A stretch of DNA of 64,000 nucleotides. Origin: RYN-230 sp963844695 (GTDB lineage: Bacteria; Actinomycetota; Actinomycetes; Streptosporangiales; Streptosporangiaceae). The notes beneath the pieces are model-generated. The model ran no database searches, was not told the origin of the DNA, and saw only the letters and a program-made list of their open reading frames with translations. Within the stretch, counting starts at the first letter, position 1. Every line of letters starts with the position of its first letter. Positions 17,309 through 25,917 of this stretch are shown piece by piece. Position numbers and translations under genes: made by a program. Location: the NCBI GenBank assembly GCA_963844695.1, contig CAWJPL010000016.1, forward strand, positions 462,325-526,324. The letters run 5' to 3'.

Positions 17309-18376
17309 TCAGGCCGGGCGGCGGGGCTGACGATCGCGGGGATGCTCAGCCACGTCTTCCTGGTGCATGAAGTTGGTGAGCTGAACCCGGGACCGCACGC
17401 CGAGCTTGGCGAACACCGACCGCAGGTGGGTGCCCGTGGTGTTGACCGAGATGCCGAGCGCCTCGCTCGCCGCCTTGTTGGTATAGCCGGATCCGATGAG
17501 GCGGGCGACCCTCGTCTCGGCCTGCGTCAGGGCCTGCCAGCCGGACCCCGGGCGGGGCTCGGCGCACTGCCACTGTGCGCGCCGGAACCCGGCCTTCCGC
17601 ATCCTGTCCTGCAGCGCCGTCATCGGGCCGGTGGCTCCGGCTTCCCGGTAGATGTTCCAGGACTGGTCGAGGACGGCGGCTCCCTCCCGTCTGCGGTCCC
17701 GGGCCACCAGCTCGAACCCCAGGTCTTCGTACCCGCCAGCCCGCATCAGGGGGCGCGGGCTGCGCGCCAGTACGCCGGCGGCCCGGTGCAGCAGCGGGAG
17801 GTCTCTGCGGACCGTCCCGCGAAGCTGCAGGGCGGTCCCCGCCAGGCTGGGCACGCCGGGGTTCCGCCCGGCCCCGATCTCGGCGAGCGCGACGACTTCC
17901 TCGGTGAAACGGCCTGCTCCGGCTGCCATTCCGAGCTGGGCGAGCATCCGCAGCCAGCCGGCCTTCCACGGCCACGGGTCCCGTTCCTCACGGCCCGCGA
18001 ACACCAAGGGTGACAGCATGCCGACGGCCTCGTCGACGTCGCCCTCGGCCGCGGTGACCCAGCCCCGGACCAGCAGGAGCGACGGCACGCGGCGCTCGTT
18101 CTCCGCGTCGGCGGGGCCGAAGCCGCGGGTCAGGCTCTGGCGCGCCCCGGCGACGTCACCGCGCTGGAGCGCGACCAGGCTCAGCAACGACGCTGCCTCG
18201 ATCCCGCAGGTGTAGCTGCCCCGCTCCAGGGCCAGCGAAAGCAGGGCCGCCGCGCCGGCCTCGGCCTCGTCCAGGCGGCCGAGGTTGTAGTCCCACCAGA
18301 CCTGGGAGTAGATCAGGGACAGGAAGATCATGCCCTTGTCGAGGCCCATGTCGCGGCGAGCCTCCCGCAGCATCAC
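17309..18376 (-). CDS. C-terminal half of a split LAL-type LuxR regulator (TPR + HTH)
   Basis: 355 aa. It starts in the middle of a TPR-like helical repeat region (YNLGRLDEAEAGAAALLSLA) and ends with a LuxR helix-turn-helix: LTQAETRVARLIGSGYTNKA, LGISVNTTGTHLRSVFAKLG. It has no ATPase domain of its own; that is in the adjoining upstream gene. The start GTG overlaps the upstream stop (GTGA at 18373-18376). One missing base near GGG at 18376-18378 would fuse the two into a normal regulator of about 930 aa. Split by frameshift is my preferred reading. Confidence 0.7.
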   Translation of the reverse strand: MMLREARRDMGLDKGMIFLSLIYSQVWWDYNLGRLDEAEAGAAALLSLALERGSYTCGIEAASLLSLVALQRGDVAGARQSLTRGFGPADAENERRVPSLLLVRGWVTAAEGDVDEAVGMLSPLVFAGREERDPWPWKAGWLRMLAQLGMAAGAGRFTEEVVALAEIGAGRNPGVPSLAGTALQLRGTVRRDLPLLHRAAGVLARSPRPLMRAGGYEDLGFELVARDRRREGAAVLDQSWNIYREAGATGPMTALQDRMRKAGFRRAQWQCAEPRPGSGWQALTQAETRVARLIGSGYTNKAASEALGISVNTTGTHLRSVFAKLGVRSRVQLTNFMHQEDVAEHPRDRQPRRPA

Positions 18377-20097
18377 CCGGCGTCCTGGAAGCGGTCGAGG
18401 TGCTGGAGTCCCTGGATCTCCTGGGCGATGTAGGCCGGCCCCGACGCCGCCCGCAGGGCCCGGTAGTGCCGCAGCGATCCCTCATGGTCGGCCCGGTTGC
18501 GCGCGACTTCGGCCAGGGCGTGCCAGGCGAGCAGCCTGGCTCCGTCGTCGTCCAGGCGGTCGGCCTCGCGCAGGGCGTCCTCCGCGACGGGCCCGGCGGC
18601 AGCGGCCGGTTCCACCCGGGACAGTGCGAGCGCCCGCACGGCGGCCAGGCGCGCCCGCAGCGCAGCCGAGACGCCCGGACGGGCGAGCGCCCGCGAGCTG
18701 CGGTCCACCGACGCCTGCCACTGACCGGTGAGCCACAACGCGCGGGCCACGGCGATCTCGACGCGCCCGGCGGGCTCGTCGTCGTCCAGGTGAGCCAGCA
18801 GCACGTCGGCCACGTCGATGGCCTCGGCGCACCGCTGGACCAGGCCGAGCAGCTCCACGCACTGCTGACCGAGCCCGAGCCAGGACTCCTGGCCGGGCCG
18901 CACCGCGTGGAAGGCCGCGAGGATCAGCTCGCACGCGGCCTCAGGCATGCCCGCGGCGGCCTGGCTGGCCGCGCCGGCCAGGAGAGCCGCGGTCGCCTCG
19001 TCGCCAGGACTGATACCCGCCCGGGCGTGGGCCGCGATGGTCAGGGGCTCGGCGGCCACGTCGCGCAGGTAGCGGGCGCAACGCAGGTGCAGGGCCCGGC
19101 GGGTGCGCTCGGTCAGGTCGGCGTAGATCGCTTCGCGGATCAGGTCGTGCCTGAACGTCAGGCGGCCGTCCCGGTCGTGGTGCAGGAGGCAGGAGCGGAC
19201 TGCCTCGCCCAGGCTGCGGGTGATCTGCGCGGCGGGATGGCCGGGCAGCAGAGCTCGTGCGTCCTCGGCGGCGAGCGCCTGGCCGAAGACGGCGGCGACG
19301 GTCATGAGCTCAGCCGTGGCCGGGCCGAGTTCGCCGAGACGACGGCGGACGCCGAGAACGAATTCGGCGGGGATGTCGGGGTCGTCGTGCGTCCCGGCCC
19401 GGACCACGCCCTCCAGGATCTGGGTCGCGAAGAACGGGTTACCGCCGACGCCGTCCAGCAGGCGGCTCAGGCCGGCCGACGGCGCGGCGGTTGAGCCGGT
19501 CCCGGGCCATGGCGCGATGTCGGCCGCGCGGAGGGGACTGAGCTCGACGACGTCGATCCGGGACCCGGCGAAGCCCGGCCGCTTGAGGTCCTCAGCCAGG
19601 CCTTCCCCGGAACTCCTGCTGGCGAGCAGCCACATGATCGCGGATCCGGCCAGGCGGGACGGGAGGGCCCGCAAGACGAACCGGCTCACCGGATCCGTCC
19701 ATTGCGTGTCGTCGATCCCGATCAGGAGCGGGCTCTGCTGCGACCGGAGCGCGAGCAGGCCGGTGACGTCCTCGAGCAGCAGCAGCGGCTCGGCGGTGCG
19801 GGCAGCCAGGCCGGCGAGTTCCGCCGCGGACAGGACCGGCCGTGAGCCAGAGCGCAGCGCGAGCAGCAGCGGCGCGGCGGGTGAGATCCGGCCGATCTGG
19901 TCGGCTTTGCTCACCCCGCAGGCGAACTGCATCGCCGCCGCCTGCTCGGCGATCGCCGCGAACACCGCTGACTTGCCGATTCCTGGTTCGCCCTCCAGCA
20001 CGAGCACGCCGCCGCGCCCGTGGGTGCTGACCCGCCGCAGCACGCTCAGCGCGGTGGCCATGGCCTGCGAGCGTCCCCGCAGCACGGTTCTCGCCAC
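18373..20097 (-). CDS. N-terminal half of a split LAL-type LuxR regulator (AAA ATPase)
   Basis: 574 aa from a GTG at 20097. Walker A LEGEPGIGKS is near residue 40 and Walker B LLIGIDDTQW near 120. The sensor-type LLASRSSGEG and a helical repeat region follow. It stops abruptly in a repeat (LQHLDRFQDAG) with no DNA-binding domain; the HTH lies in the next gene. Together they are a large ATP-binding LuxR (MalT/LAL) regulator. If truly two polypeptides, the GTGA overlap would couple their synthesis. Confidence 0.72.
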   Translation of the reverse strand: MARTVLRGRSQAMATALSVLRRVSTHGRGGVLVLEGEPGIGKSAVFAAIAEQAAAMQFACGVSKADQIGRISPAAPLLLALRSGSRPVLSAAELAGLAARTAEPLLLLEDVTGLLALRSQQSPLLIGIDDTQWTDPVSRFVLRALPSRLAGSAIMWLLASRSSGEGLAEDLKRPGFAGSRIDVVELSPLRAADIAPWPGTGSTAAPSAGLSRLLDGVGGNPFFATQILEGVVRAGTHDDPDIPAEFVLGVRRRLGELGPATAELMTVAAVFGQALAAEDARALLPGHPAAQITRSLGEAVRSCLLHHDRDGRLTFRHDLIREAIYADLTERTRRALHLRCARYLRDVAAEPLTIAAHARAGISPGDEATAALLAGAASQAAAGMPEAACELILAAFHAVRPGQESWLGLGQQCVELLGLVQRCAEAIDVADVLLAHLDDDEPAGRVEIAVARALWLTGQWQASVDRSSRALARPGVSAALRARLAAVRALALSRVEPAAAAGPVAEDALREADRLDDDGARLLAWHALAEVARNRADHEGSLRHYRALRAASGPAYIAQEIQGLQHLDRFQDAG

Positions 20098-20148
20098 CGG
20101 GCGCTGCCCTGCTCGTCGCCGTCACCGGCGCCGCCGTCGCCGTCGCCG

Positions 20149-21000
20149 TCACCCTGGCCCTGTCCCGCGCCTGAAATCCGCCCTCGACCCAGCTGGTGAC
20201 CACGCTGCTGTAGCGGTCGGGCTCTTCCTCCCAGGCGTTATGCCCGCAGTCGAGGATGTCGAGCCGGCTGTGCGGCAACTGCTCGTGCAGCAGCTTCCCG
20301 TCGGCGGCCAGCCCGTACGGGTCATCTCGTCCGACGATGATCTGAACCGGGGTCGACAGGGTGGCCAGCAGGGGCGAGAGGTCGGCCAGATCGGCTGGGT
20401 AGCTGCGCACGTAGGCGATGGAGTCGAGGAATCGCTCGCCGGAGTAGGACTCGAGGTAGTCGTCGCGCACGGCGTCCGGGACGTCGTAGTTGCGGATTGA
20501 GCTGATCGCACCGCTGATGACCGCGGCCGGGTCGGCCCCCCGGAACGCGTCGATGCTCGCGGCGTCGACGAAGTCCTTCAGCGCGCCGTCCACGTGGAGC
20601 GGGAAGGTGGCCGCCCCGGCCCCCACGACGAGGCTCCGGAACGCTCCCGGATGCTGGCGGCCGCGAACAGCAGCGCGCCGGTGCCGACGTCGGGGCCGAC
20701 CGCATGAGGCTGGCCCAGGCCCAGCTCGTCCGCGATCCGGACGACGAAGTCCCCCATCCGGCGCGGCGACATCAGATCCGCGCGCCCGTCGGACTGGCCG
20801 AACCCCGGCAGGTCCACCGCGGCGAGCGAGAACCGCTCCGACAGGCGCGGCCACATCCGGACGAACGCGTAGACGCTTTCCGGCCAGGGGCTGAGCAGCA
20901 GCACCGACTCCGCCGAGGGCCTGGGACTCGTCACGTACCGGATCCGCAGGCCGTCGTAGAGGGTGAACTCGGGCTCAAAAGAAGTCTGGTGAGGATCCAT
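20149..21000 (-). pseudogene. Alpha/beta hydrolase broken by a one-base deletion
   Basis: The ATG at 21000 gives a good N-terminal half: LLLSPWPESVYAFVRMW, AVDLPGFGQSD and the nucleophile region AVGPDVGTGALLFAAA (an Asp-type elbow as in haloalkane dehalogenases). Near 20652-20662 the frame is lost. The next frame continues QHPGAFRSLVVGAGAATFPL and runs through VQIIVGRDDPYGLAA and DILDCGHNAWEEEPDRY. One missing C in GCGGCCGCCAGC accounts for it. The end is also blurred: this frame has no stop before the regulator gene, and a stop at 20149 lies in another frame. Confidence 0.72.
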
Positions 21001-21083
21001 GCCAGCACTGTCCCCGCTGAGTGCGCGGGCTCACAACGCATGATCGCGTCATATCTAGCCGCTGACGCTGGCCGCCCGGGGGT

Positions 21084-23927
21084 TCAGGGATCCAGGTCGA
21101 GCTGACCGGCCAGGCGGGTCAGCTCGACCCGCGAGTTCACGCCGAGCTTGGCGAAGACGTGGCGAAGATGGCTGCTGACGGTGTGCGGCGAGACGAACAG
21201 CCGCTCCGCCGCCTCGCGGTTACTCAGTCCCTGGGCCACCAGCCGCGCCACAGCCAGCTCGGAGTCGGTCATCCCCGCCCAGCCCCGGTCCGGGCGCCGC
21301 GCCGAGACCAGGCGGCGGCGCACGCCCAGGGCCCTCAGCCGGCCCCGGACCCGGCCGGCGTCCCAGGCCGCCCCGGCGTGAGCGAAGAGCTCCAGGGCCC
21401 GGCTGAAGCCGTCCGCCGCGTCCTGGGTGTCGCCCTCGGTCAGCGCGACCGCGCCGTGGTCCTCCAGAGCCAGGGCCAGCGCCAGCGGACGGGGGCCTGC
21501 CCCGAACAGTTCCACCGCTTCGGCCAGGCCCGGCTGGCTGCCGCGCAGCAGCCCGTCAGCGTGCGCGGCGGCGGCGGCGAGCGACAGGACACCGGGATTG
21601 AGGGCCGAGCGGCGCCGGGCCGAAGCGACAGCATGGGCCGCGAGCTCATGGTCTCCCGCGGCCAGCGCGATGCGGACCAGCAGCGGGTCGTCCGTCACGT
21701 CCATCGGGAACAGGGGCAGCACCGACCTGCGCTCGTCCTCGCCCAGCACGCTGAGCCGCCGGTGCGCGCCAGGCAGGTCGCCGTCTCCGACGGCCTGCAG
21801 CACGAGAGCCCAGACCGCGTGGGCGCGGACGCTGGGGACCCCGTGCTCAAGCATCACCGCAGCGATCTCGGCCGCCTGCCGGGCCAGCCCCCGGTCCCCG
21901 GTGTGCAGCGCCACGCGTCCGAGAGCACCCACCCCCGCCGCGTCCAGGACGCTGACCACCTCCGGCGCCGCATCCAGCGTGAAGTGTTCCTCGAGAACGG
22001 CGGCCGCGTCCGCCAGGCGCCCCAGCTGGAGCAGCTGCCTGCCGCGCCCGGTCTCGAACACGGCCAGCGCCCAGCCCTGCCGGTCACGCTGCGCCGCGGC
22101 GACGTTCTCCGTCGAGATCTGGAGCGACTCACCGAGCCGGTCGAGCGCGGTCAGCACGTCACAACGCCACTGACGCGTGAGATGCCCGCGGGTGTCGTCG
22201 CCGGCGCCCAGACTGCTCCGCAGCGCCGCCTCGACCAGCTCGAGCGCGGGCCCGAAGCGCCCGTCGGCGTACATGAGGCCTGATTCGGCCAGCTCGAGCA
22301 CGAACCGCCCGGCTGCGTCATGGCCCGCCTGCACAGCCTTCCCCGACTCCCCCAGGATGGCGCGCGCTTCCTCCACCCGGCCGGCGGTCACCAGGTTGTG
22401 AAAGAGGACAGCCAGGTGCCGGGCCCGGAGATGTTCTGGCAGACCCGGAAGGGCCAGGGCCTGGCGGCCGGTTTCGGCGCGCACGTCAGGGGATATCGCG
22501 AACATCCCGGCGATGCTCAGCCGGACCTCCGCCTCCTGCGCCGCGGGAAGCACGTCGCGCAGCGCGGTGTCGGCGAACGCCTTGGCCTCCTCACCAGGAC
22601 GAGCCGCGGCGTGCAGCCAGAGGGCGGTTTCGGCCACCAGCGGCCCGCGCAGCGGATGCTGCCTGGGTGCGAGCTCCAGGGCGCGCTGGCTCAGGTCGGC
22701 GGCGGCGCCCGGATCCGTGGCCGCGAGGGCCTGGGCCGCCTTCTGGAGGGTCGTGATGGCAACCTCGTCCCCGCGCTCGGCGCTGGCCGCCAGCTGCGCC
22801 GCTACCTCGACCGGAAGCGCTCCCGCCGCCAGCAGCACCGCCGCCGCCTGGCGGTCGAGCGCCCGGCGCACCGACAGCGGCACGCTGGTGCGCACCGCCT
22901 CGAATATCAGGTCGTGCCCGAAACCGAGCTGGCCGTCGCGTTCGACCAGCAGGTCGGCGTTGATCAGCTCCTCCACCGGAACCAGCAACGCTGACGGTGA
23001 GACGTCCAGCATCGCCGCCAGGTTGCTGAGCGAGAACCTCCGGCCGAGCGCGGCGGCCACCGTCGCGACCTGCCGGGCCGGATCGGACATCCGCTCCAGT
23101 CGCCGGCGCATGCTCTGGCTGACCCGATGCGGAAGCCGCCACTCGACCAGCTCCGCCCGTCCGGACTCGACCCGGACAAGCTTCTCCTCGCGCAGGCCGG
23201 AGAGAAGCTCGACGAGCAGGAACGGGCTGCCGCCCGCGCGTTCGGCCATCTCCAGCAGCGCGGGGCCGGGTTCGGCCTGCAGGACGTCGGCAGCGACCTG
23301 GGCCACCCCGGCCTGATCCAGCGGACCCAGGACGATCTTCTCGGCGCCCTCACGCTCCAGCCGGTCCATGGCGCTCCGGATCTCGGGTGATCCCTGGCCC
23401 GGGCGGGAGGCGACTACCCAGGCGACGGGCACCGTCGCCAGCCGGGCGGGCAACGTCCGCAGGGCAGCCGCGGTCCCGCTGTCGGCCCACTGCAGGTCGT
23501 CCAGGCAGACCAGCAGCGGTGCCTCAAGGGCCGCCCGCTCCAGGAGCGCCTCGAGATCCTGGAGCAGCCAGTACCTCTGCTCGGGCGAGGTATGCGCGTC
23601 ACCGAGACCACCGCGCCCGAGAATCGGCGACGGGCCAGCGAACAAGGCTTCCATCAGCGCGGACAGCTGGACCACGCTGTCTCCGGGGTCAGCCACGCCG
23701 ACGCCGGCCCTGATCGCCAGGCCGCGCGCCATCGCCGCCACCTCGGCCAGGAGCCGGCTCTTGCCCAGGCCGGCCCCGCCTTCCACCAGGACGACGGTTC
23801 CCGCGCCGGACAGGACCTGGTCAAGGTGGCGGCGCAAGGCCGAGAGCTCGCCGTCGCGGCCGCGGACTGGCGGCGCGGACACCGCTCCCCGGGCCGCAAC
23901 CCGTGCAGGCTCAACGGCATAGGCCAA
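21084..23927 (-). CDS. LAL-type LuxR family regulator (intact)
   Basis: 947 aa. Walker A is VEGGAGLGKSRLL near residue 50 and Walker B LLVCLDDLQWADSG near 140; the winged-helix and TPR-like region spans about 300-860. The C-terminal LuxR HTH reads MTDSELAVARLVAQGLSNRE, RLFVSPHTVSSHLRHVFAKL. Full length for the family, with no frame break. These regulators bind ATP and usually an inducer before activating. It is divergent from the hydrolase-tautomerase-DUF302 genes at 24052 onward, its most likely targets, with an inverted repeat between them. Confidence 0.87.
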   Translation of the reverse strand: MAYAVEPARVAARGAVSAPPVRGRDGELSALRRHLDQVLSGAGTVVLVEGGAGLGKSRLLAEVAAMARGLAIRAGVGVADPGDSVVQLSALMEALFAGPSPILGRGGLGDAHTSPEQRYWLLQDLEALLERAALEAPLLVCLDDLQWADSGTAAALRTLPARLATVPVAWVVASRPGQGSPEIRSAMDRLEREGAEKIVLGPLDQAGVAQVAADVLQAEPGPALLEMAERAGGSPFLLVELLSGLREEKLVRVESGRAELVEWRLPHRVSQSMRRRLERMSDPARQVATVAAALGRRFSLSNLAAMLDVSPSALLVPVEELINADLLVERDGQLGFGHDLIFEAVRTSVPLSVRRALDRQAAAVLLAAGALPVEVAAQLAASAERGDEVAITTLQKAAQALAATDPGAAADLSQRALELAPRQHPLRGPLVAETALWLHAAARPGEEAKAFADTALRDVLPAAQEAEVRLSIAGMFAISPDVRAETGRQALALPGLPEHLRARHLAVLFHNLVTAGRVEEARAILGESGKAVQAGHDAAGRFVLELAESGLMYADGRFGPALELVEAALRSSLGAGDDTRGHLTRQWRCDVLTALDRLGESLQISTENVAAAQRDRQGWALAVFETGRGRQLLQLGRLADAAAVLEEHFTLDAAPEVVSVLDAAGVGALGRVALHTGDRGLARQAAEIAAVMLEHGVPSVRAHAVWALVLQAVGDGDLPGAHRRLSVLGEDERRSVLPLFPMDVTDDPLLVRIALAAGDHELAAHAVASARRRSALNPGVLSLAAAAAHADGLLRGSQPGLAEAVELFGAGPRPLALALALEDHGAVALTEGDTQDAADGFSRALELFAHAGAAWDAGRVRGRLRALGVRRRLVSARRPDRGWAGMTDSELAVARLVAQGLSNREAAERLFVSPHTVSSHLRHVFAKLGVNSRVELTRLAGQLDLDP

Positions 23928-23970
23928 GGTTATGACCGCACCGCCGGGTTGCGGCAGTCCTGGACCTCCC

Positions 23971-23986
23971 TCACCCGAATAGGTGA
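23971..23986. promoter_or_regulatory. Inverted repeat in the LAL/hydrolase divergent region
   Basis: TCACC-CGAATA-GGTGA is a perfect 5-bp inverted repeat with a 6-base centre, located 44 bases upstream of the LAL start and 66 upstream of the hydrolase start. A very similar site sits in front of the LAL gene at 25918-28585. It is a candidate operator. Confidence 0.45.
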
Positions 23987-24051
23987 GGCGACCGGAGAGG
24001 CAGCGAGGCTAGCGTCAGCCCCCGACACAGCCAACACCCAGTGGGGCGGCG

Positions 24052-24897
24052 ATGGGGCACATGATCAGGTATCTGGAGGCCGGGACGCTGACGGCGGAGG
24101 GCGCGAACGGGGTGAGCTACGCCTACCGGCGCCCCGGCCCGGCCAGTGGCCGCCCGCTGGTTCTGCTGCAGCACTTCCGCGGGAATCTCGAAAACTGGGA
24201 TCCCGTCCTCATCGACGCCCTGTCGTCGTCGCGCGACGTGATCGTCTTCGACAACACCGGCGTGGGCGCGACCACGGGGGCCACTCCCACGACGGTCGCC
24301 CAGATGGCGGACGACGCGATCGTCTTCCTCGAGGCGCTCGGCCTGGACCATGTCAACCTGCTCGGGTTCTCCATCGGCAGTTTCGTCGCGCAGGAGATCG
24401 CCCTGACCAGGGCGGCGCTGGTCGGGAAGATGGTCCTGGCGTCAACCGCCCCTCAGGGCGCACCCGGCATGCACGGCTGGGCGCCCGACATCATCCAGGC
24501 CATCGGCCAGCCCGCCACCGACGCCGAGGGTTTCCTGCATGGCTTCTTCACCGACTCTGCCGCGAGCCGGGCCGCGGGCGCGCAGTTCCTGGGCCGGAGC
24601 CACAGCCGGACGCAGGGCCGGGACAAGGACACCACCTGGCAGACCCGGAACGCCCAGTACGACGCGGTCCTGAAGTGGGGAACACCGAACTACAGCCTGC
24701 TGCAGAGACTGAACGCGATCAGGCAGCCGGTATTCGTCGCGAACGGCGACGACGACCGGATGATCCTGCCGTGGTACTCACACCTCGTGGCGAGCCTCCT
24801 GCCCGACGCCTTCGTCAAGCTGTACCCGGACGCCGCTCACGGCTTCCTTTTCCAGCACGCGGAGGAATTCGCGGGCGACGTCCTCAAGTTCCTCTAA
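24052..24897 (+). CDS. Alpha/beta hydrolase
   Basis: 281 aa from the ATG at 24052; a second ATG at 24061 is equally likely. The catalytic set is complete: QHFRGNLENWDP oxyanion region, LLGFSIGSFVAQ nucleophile elbow, NGDDDRMILP acid and PDAAHGFLFQH histidine. It is most like the non-heme peroxidase/esterase branch. It leads a short plus-strand operon with the tautomerase and DUF302 genes. Confidence 0.8.
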   Translation: MGHMIRYLEAGTLTAEGANGVSYAYRRPGPASGRPLVLLQHFRGNLENWDPVLIDALSSSRDVIVFDNTGVGATTGATPTTVAQMADDAIVFLEALGLDHVNLLGFSIGSFVAQEIALTRAALVGKMVLASTAPQGAPGMHGWAPDIIQAIGQPATDAEGFLHGFFTDSAASRAAGAQFLGRSHSRTQGRDKDTTWQTRNAQYDAVLKWGTPNYSLLQRLNAIRQPVFVANGDDDRMILPWYSHLVASLLPDAFVKLYPDAAHGFLFQHAEEFAGDVLKFL

Positions 24898-24908
24898 CGG
24901 AGGTCACC

Positions 24909-25343
24909 ATGCCGATGATCGACATCTACGCCGCCGCCGGCACCTTCGCCGACACCCACCAGCTCGCCGCCGACGCGGCCCGGACCGTGATGCGCGTCGA
25001 GCAGGTACCCGACATCCCGATGTTCCGCCAGAACACCGCGGCCTTCGTGCACGAGCTCCCGGCCGGCTGCCTGTCGAACGTCGACGGCGACAGCACCTAC
25101 GTCCGGGTCCAGGTGCTCACCAACGCCGGCGCGCTGGACCGGGACAAGCAACTGTCTGTGGTCCGCGAGCTCACCGACCTGGTCGCCACCGCGGCCGCCG
25201 AGCCCGGCCTGGCCGCCCGCACCTGGGTCCTGCTGACCGAAGCCCCGGACGGGGGCTGGGGCCTGCAGGGCCACGCCAACACCAACGCCGAGCTGGTCAC
25301 CGCCGCCCGCGAGCAGATCGCGCAGCTGCAAGGAGGAGCGTGA
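24909..25343 (+). CDS. Tautomerase-family protein
   Basis: 144 aa. The ATG at 24909 follows GGAGG at ideal spacing. After Met removal Pro becomes residue 1 (MPMIDIYAAAG), the catalytic base of the 4-oxalocrotonate tautomerase superfamily. A second half (YVRVQVLTNAGALDRDKQLS) matches the MIF/tautomerase strand-helix pattern. It overlaps the next start (GTGA). It probably acts on an enol/keto compound handled by the flanking hydrolase; the substrate is unknown. Confidence 0.7.
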   Translation: MPMIDIYAAAGTFADTHQLAADAARTVMRVEQVPDIPMFRQNTAAFVHELPAGCLSNVDGDSTYVRVQVLTNAGALDRDKQLSVVRELTDLVATAAAEPGLAARTWVLLTEAPDGGWGLQGHANTNAELVTAAREQIAQLQGGA

Positions 25344-25874
25344 TGGCCAGCAGGCCGGAAAGCGCCGTGCGGTACGGCGTGAACCGCCTGACGGTCGAGA
25401 CGCACTCCACGCCGGCCGAGTTCCGGAGGCGGTACGAGGAGGCGGTGCCGCCCCTGCCCGCTGAGCGCGTGGCCGCCCTGGTCCAGCGGCAGGCTCCGTG
25501 GCCGGAGATGCTGGACCTGGTGGCCGCCGCGGCGCCGCACGGCTTCCTCATCTACTTCAAGAACGACGTTGACCCGGTGGTGCGCGCTGGCCGGTGACCG
25601 GGCGTCAGGGGTGGCGTACCTGATGGGTAACCACACCATCATGGAGCGCATGTACCGTTACCAGCCCGCCGTCTTGATGTACGCGCCCCTGCACACCGTT
25701 GTCTGGGGAGATCCAGAAGGTCCCGGCTACTTCACGTTCGACAAGCCGAGTGACCAGTTCGGCAGTTTCGGCGACCCCCGCATCACCGCCGTGGGCGTGG
25801 AGCTTGACCAGAAGCTGGCCGCCTTGCTGGAACACCTGGAGCTCGGCGTGCCCAGGGCGCTGCTCGCCGGCTGA
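25340..25874 (+). pseudogene. DUF302-like protein broken by a one-base insertion
   Basis: The first frame (from 25340, with the ATG at 25343) reads VNRLTVETHSTPAEFRRRYE to YFKNDVDPVVR and then hits a stop. The second frame continues LAGDRASGVAYLMGNHTIME through to FGDPRITAVGVELDQKLA. One extra G in GTGCGCGCTGG (25580-25590) explains the break. Joined, it is a roughly 177-residue DUF302-type domain, a fold often linked to small-molecule or heme binding. It is coupled to the tautomerase by a GTGA overlap. Confidence 0.7.
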
Positions 25875-25917
25875 AACGGCTGCCCGCCCCCCGGCTCAGA
25901 CCTCGTCCAGCCGCCGC

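Noticed and set aside
20110..20160. GGCGAC-rich stretch between hydrolase and LAL gene as a possible regulatory repeat
   Set aside because: It is low-complexity sequence at a blurred gene end; copy spacing is irregular and explained by base composition.
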